34,593 bases of DNA, taken from the NCBI GenBank assembly GCA_005110385.1, contig DUDT01000003.1, positions 1 to 34,593 of the forward strand, written 5' to 3'. The notes beneath the pieces were generated by a model, which was not told where the DNA came from, did no database searches, and saw only the letters and a list, made by a program, of their open reading frames with translations. This DNA is from Candidatus Melainabacteria bacterium. Lineage in GTDB: Bacteria > Cyanobacteriota > Vampirovibrionia > LMEP-6097. Numbering within the stretch: the stretch's first letter is position 1; the number at the start of each line of letters is the position of its first letter. Positions 33,359 through 34,593 of this stretch are shown one piece after another. The translations under genes were made by a program, and so were the position numbers.

Positions 33359-34276
33359 TTAACTTGCAGCTAATTCTTTAGATCTTTGACTTGCAGCCTG
33401 AATCGCCTGATTAATTATTCCTGAAAATCCATTACTTTCTAAGCTATTAATAGCAGCATGGGTAGTGCCATTTGGACTGGTAACAGCTTTTCTAAGTTTT
33501 GCCGGAGATTTGTTTACAGTTTCATGGCATTGCCCGCGAACTCCAATTTCAGTATTCTCTCTTGTGCTATTTAACAATAATGCTGAACCAAGAAAGGTTT
33601 TATTTACTAAAATACTAGCCTCTTCAAAACTAAGTCCTTGATTGACTCCAGCCTGAATTAAGGCTTCTACAAGTAAGAAAAAGTAAGCAGGTCCAGATCC
33701 AGAAAGAGCTGTAACCACATGCATTTTATTTTCATCATCTATAAAAATGATGTCACCGATTGCATTGAAAATTCCTTGCACTAAGCTTTTATGCTCATCA
33801 TTACAGTGTTTACTATACGTTATAGCGGTAATCCCAGAGCTGATTTTTGCAGGTGTATTCGGCATAGCTCTAAAAATTGGATTGGATGGGAATTTGCTTT
33901 CTATTGTTTTGATACTTATTCCAGCAAGGATTGAAATAATAATGCATTCCGTGTTGATGCCTTTTAAAGAATCTAGAATTTCAGAAATATCTTTTGGTTT
34001 AACGGCAATGATTAGGAGGTTTGGTTTCTCTGCACTAATCATCTTCTCGATTTCTTCGTAAGCCGTGAAGTCTATCTTTTTACTTAATTTATCTAATTTC
34101 TCTTGACTGCGGTTGCAGATACTTAGTTTAATTTCTGTATTTGCGTATCGCTCAGGAACTCTAATTTTTGTGTTAGCTAATAATATTTTTTTTTGAGATA
34201 AATGAATGCCAGAGGCTATCGCTGAACCCATAGCCCCAGCTCCGATTATTGATAGTTTTAAGATGTTTTTTTTCAC
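33359..34276 (-). CDS. proC: Pyrroline-5-carboxylate reductase
   Basis: Last step of proline synthesis: NAD(P)H-dependent reduction of P5C. The 305-residue protein reads from GTG at 34276 directly into the Rossmann strand KLSIIGAGAMGSAIASG. FRAMPNTPAKISSGIT (about 144-159) and ALSGSGPAYFFLLVEALIQAG (the P5C site) are intact. Before the signature loop there is an insert of about a dozen residues (RENTEIGVRGQCHE). The loop itself reads VTSPNGTTHAA instead of the usual SPGGTT. These changes are unlikely to abolish function but set it apart. It is convergent with the MATE gene. Confidence 0.92.
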   Translation of the reverse strand: MKKNILKLSIIGAGAMGSAIASGIHLSQKKILLANTKIRVPERYANTEIKLSICNRSQEKLDKLSKKIDFTAYEEIEKMISAEKPNLLIIAVKPKDISEILDSLKGINTECIIISILAGISIKTIESKFPSNPIFRAMPNTPAKISSGITAITYSKHCNDEHKSLVQGIFNAIGDIIFIDDENKMHVVTALSGSGPAYFFLLVEALIQAGVNQGLSFEEASILVNKTFLGSALLLNSTRENTEIGVRGQCHETVNKSPAKLRKAVTSPNGTTHAAINSLESNGFSGIINQAIQAASQRSKELAAS

Positions 34277-34322
34277 TAAATATTAATAATATCAATCAAT
34301 GACTGATCTACAACTAAAACTG

Positions 34323-34382
34323 CCCCAATTAACTTCACTTAAGGTAAATTGGGGAAAAATGACCCCTAAAAAGCAGAGGGGT
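34323..34382 (+). promoter_or_regulatory. Two consecutive hairpins before the transposase-like gene
   Basis: CCCCAATT (34323-34330) pairs with AATTGGGG (34347-34354). Eight bases later ACCCCT (34362-34367) pairs with AGGGGT (34377-34382). Both lie between the proC start and the zinc-ribbon ORF, whose GGAGGG ribosome site (34386-34391) follows at once. They might be part of an insertion-sequence end, or a leader that limits read-through into the gene. Confidence 0.5.
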
Positions 34383-34403
34383 TATGGAGGGAGAATATTA
34401 TGA

Positions 34404-34593
34404 ATGAGAGAAAGAGTACATGGTCTTGATGAATGTTCGATATGTAAAGCTAAGGGAACAGTGATTCGTCGTGGTTTTTTTGAGAGAAAATCAGATAGAA
34501 AAATAATTCAGAAATATTACTGTAAAAAATGCAGGAAATCCTTTTCACAGCAGACTTTGAGTTATGACTATCGCCTCAGAAAGCGCTATCTTA
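34404..34593 (+). CDS. Zinc-ribbon, transposase-like protein (5' part only)
   Basis: The reading frame from ATG 34404 stays open to the window edge (63 codons). GGAGGG lies 12 bases before the ATG. The protein has a zinc ribbon, CSIC (codons 12-15) and CKKC (codons 40-43), with RRGFFERK between them and KSFSQQTL after it. A short N-terminal zinc ribbon followed by a Phe-Ser/Thr motif and basic residues is the usual start of IS1/IS1595-like transposases and related InsA-type DNA-binding proteins. The rest, including any DDE catalytic residues, lies outside the window, so the family cannot be fixed. Confidence 0.6.
   Translation, partial: MRERVHGLDECSICKAKGTVIRRGFFERKSDRKIIQKYYCKKCRKSFSQQTLSYDYRLRKRYL

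Overview
This is an AT-rich bacterial chromosome segment of about 34.6 kb. It is densely packed with genes on both strands, mostly housekeeping, plus a few lineage-specific genes of unknown function. All genes read with the standard code, and several starts are GTG. The mix is a lone flagellin, SepF next to a YggS-type PLP protein, complex I subunits NuoH and NuoI, a PPi-type phosphofructokinase, LDH-like malate dehydrogenase, IspD and DprA. It contains no photosynthesis gene. This would fit a motile, non-photosynthetic relative of cyanobacteria (Melainabacteria/Vampirovibrionia-like), but that is an inference from gene content and not from a marker phylogeny.

Layout. 1-274: three and a quarter copies of an 84-bp non-coding tandem repeat that runs off the left edge. 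478-2891 (+): a peroxiredoxin-glutaredoxin fusion, then an ABC-2 exporter (ATPase and permease). 2946-6790 (-): ileS followed by purU. 6853-7899 (+): a conserved-looking unknown protein with a C-terminal Cys cluster. 7998-8717 (-): ispD, with a hairpin over its stop codon. 8779-9609 (+): a Xer-like recombinase that has lost its catalytic tyrosine. It overlaps tail-to-tail a MidA-like methyltransferase (9575-10765, -). A small secreted Cys-rich protein follows.

11116-15160 holds the most unusual part: three paralogous proteins of unknown function, two on the minus strand and one divergent. Each has a disordered N-terminus and a shared hydrophobic helical domain. Then come dprA (+), and sepF and yggS (-). 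Flagellin follows, with a sigma-28-like promoter, a structured leader and two terminator hairpins. plsC lies beyond it.

19992-24698 (+): an aminotransferase, hflX, malate dehydrogenase, and a protein that may be a permuted papain-fold (YiiX/NlpC-P60-like) enzyme. 31411-24723 (-): one long run of a Ppx/GppA-like protein, PPi-type PFK, aspartate kinase, fabZ, nuoH and nuoI, which couples glycolysis, amino-acid and fatty-acid synthesis and respiration genes in one transcriptional direction. 31513-33331 (+): an EVE-domain protein and a MATE transporter. 33359-34276 (-): proC. The right edge holds two hairpins and the start of a zinc-ribbon, transposase-like gene.

The points most worth following are the three-paralogue family, the degenerate recombinase, the predicted PPi-dependent glycolysis step beside a Ppx-like protein, the putative permuted-papain protein and the 84-bp repeat array.
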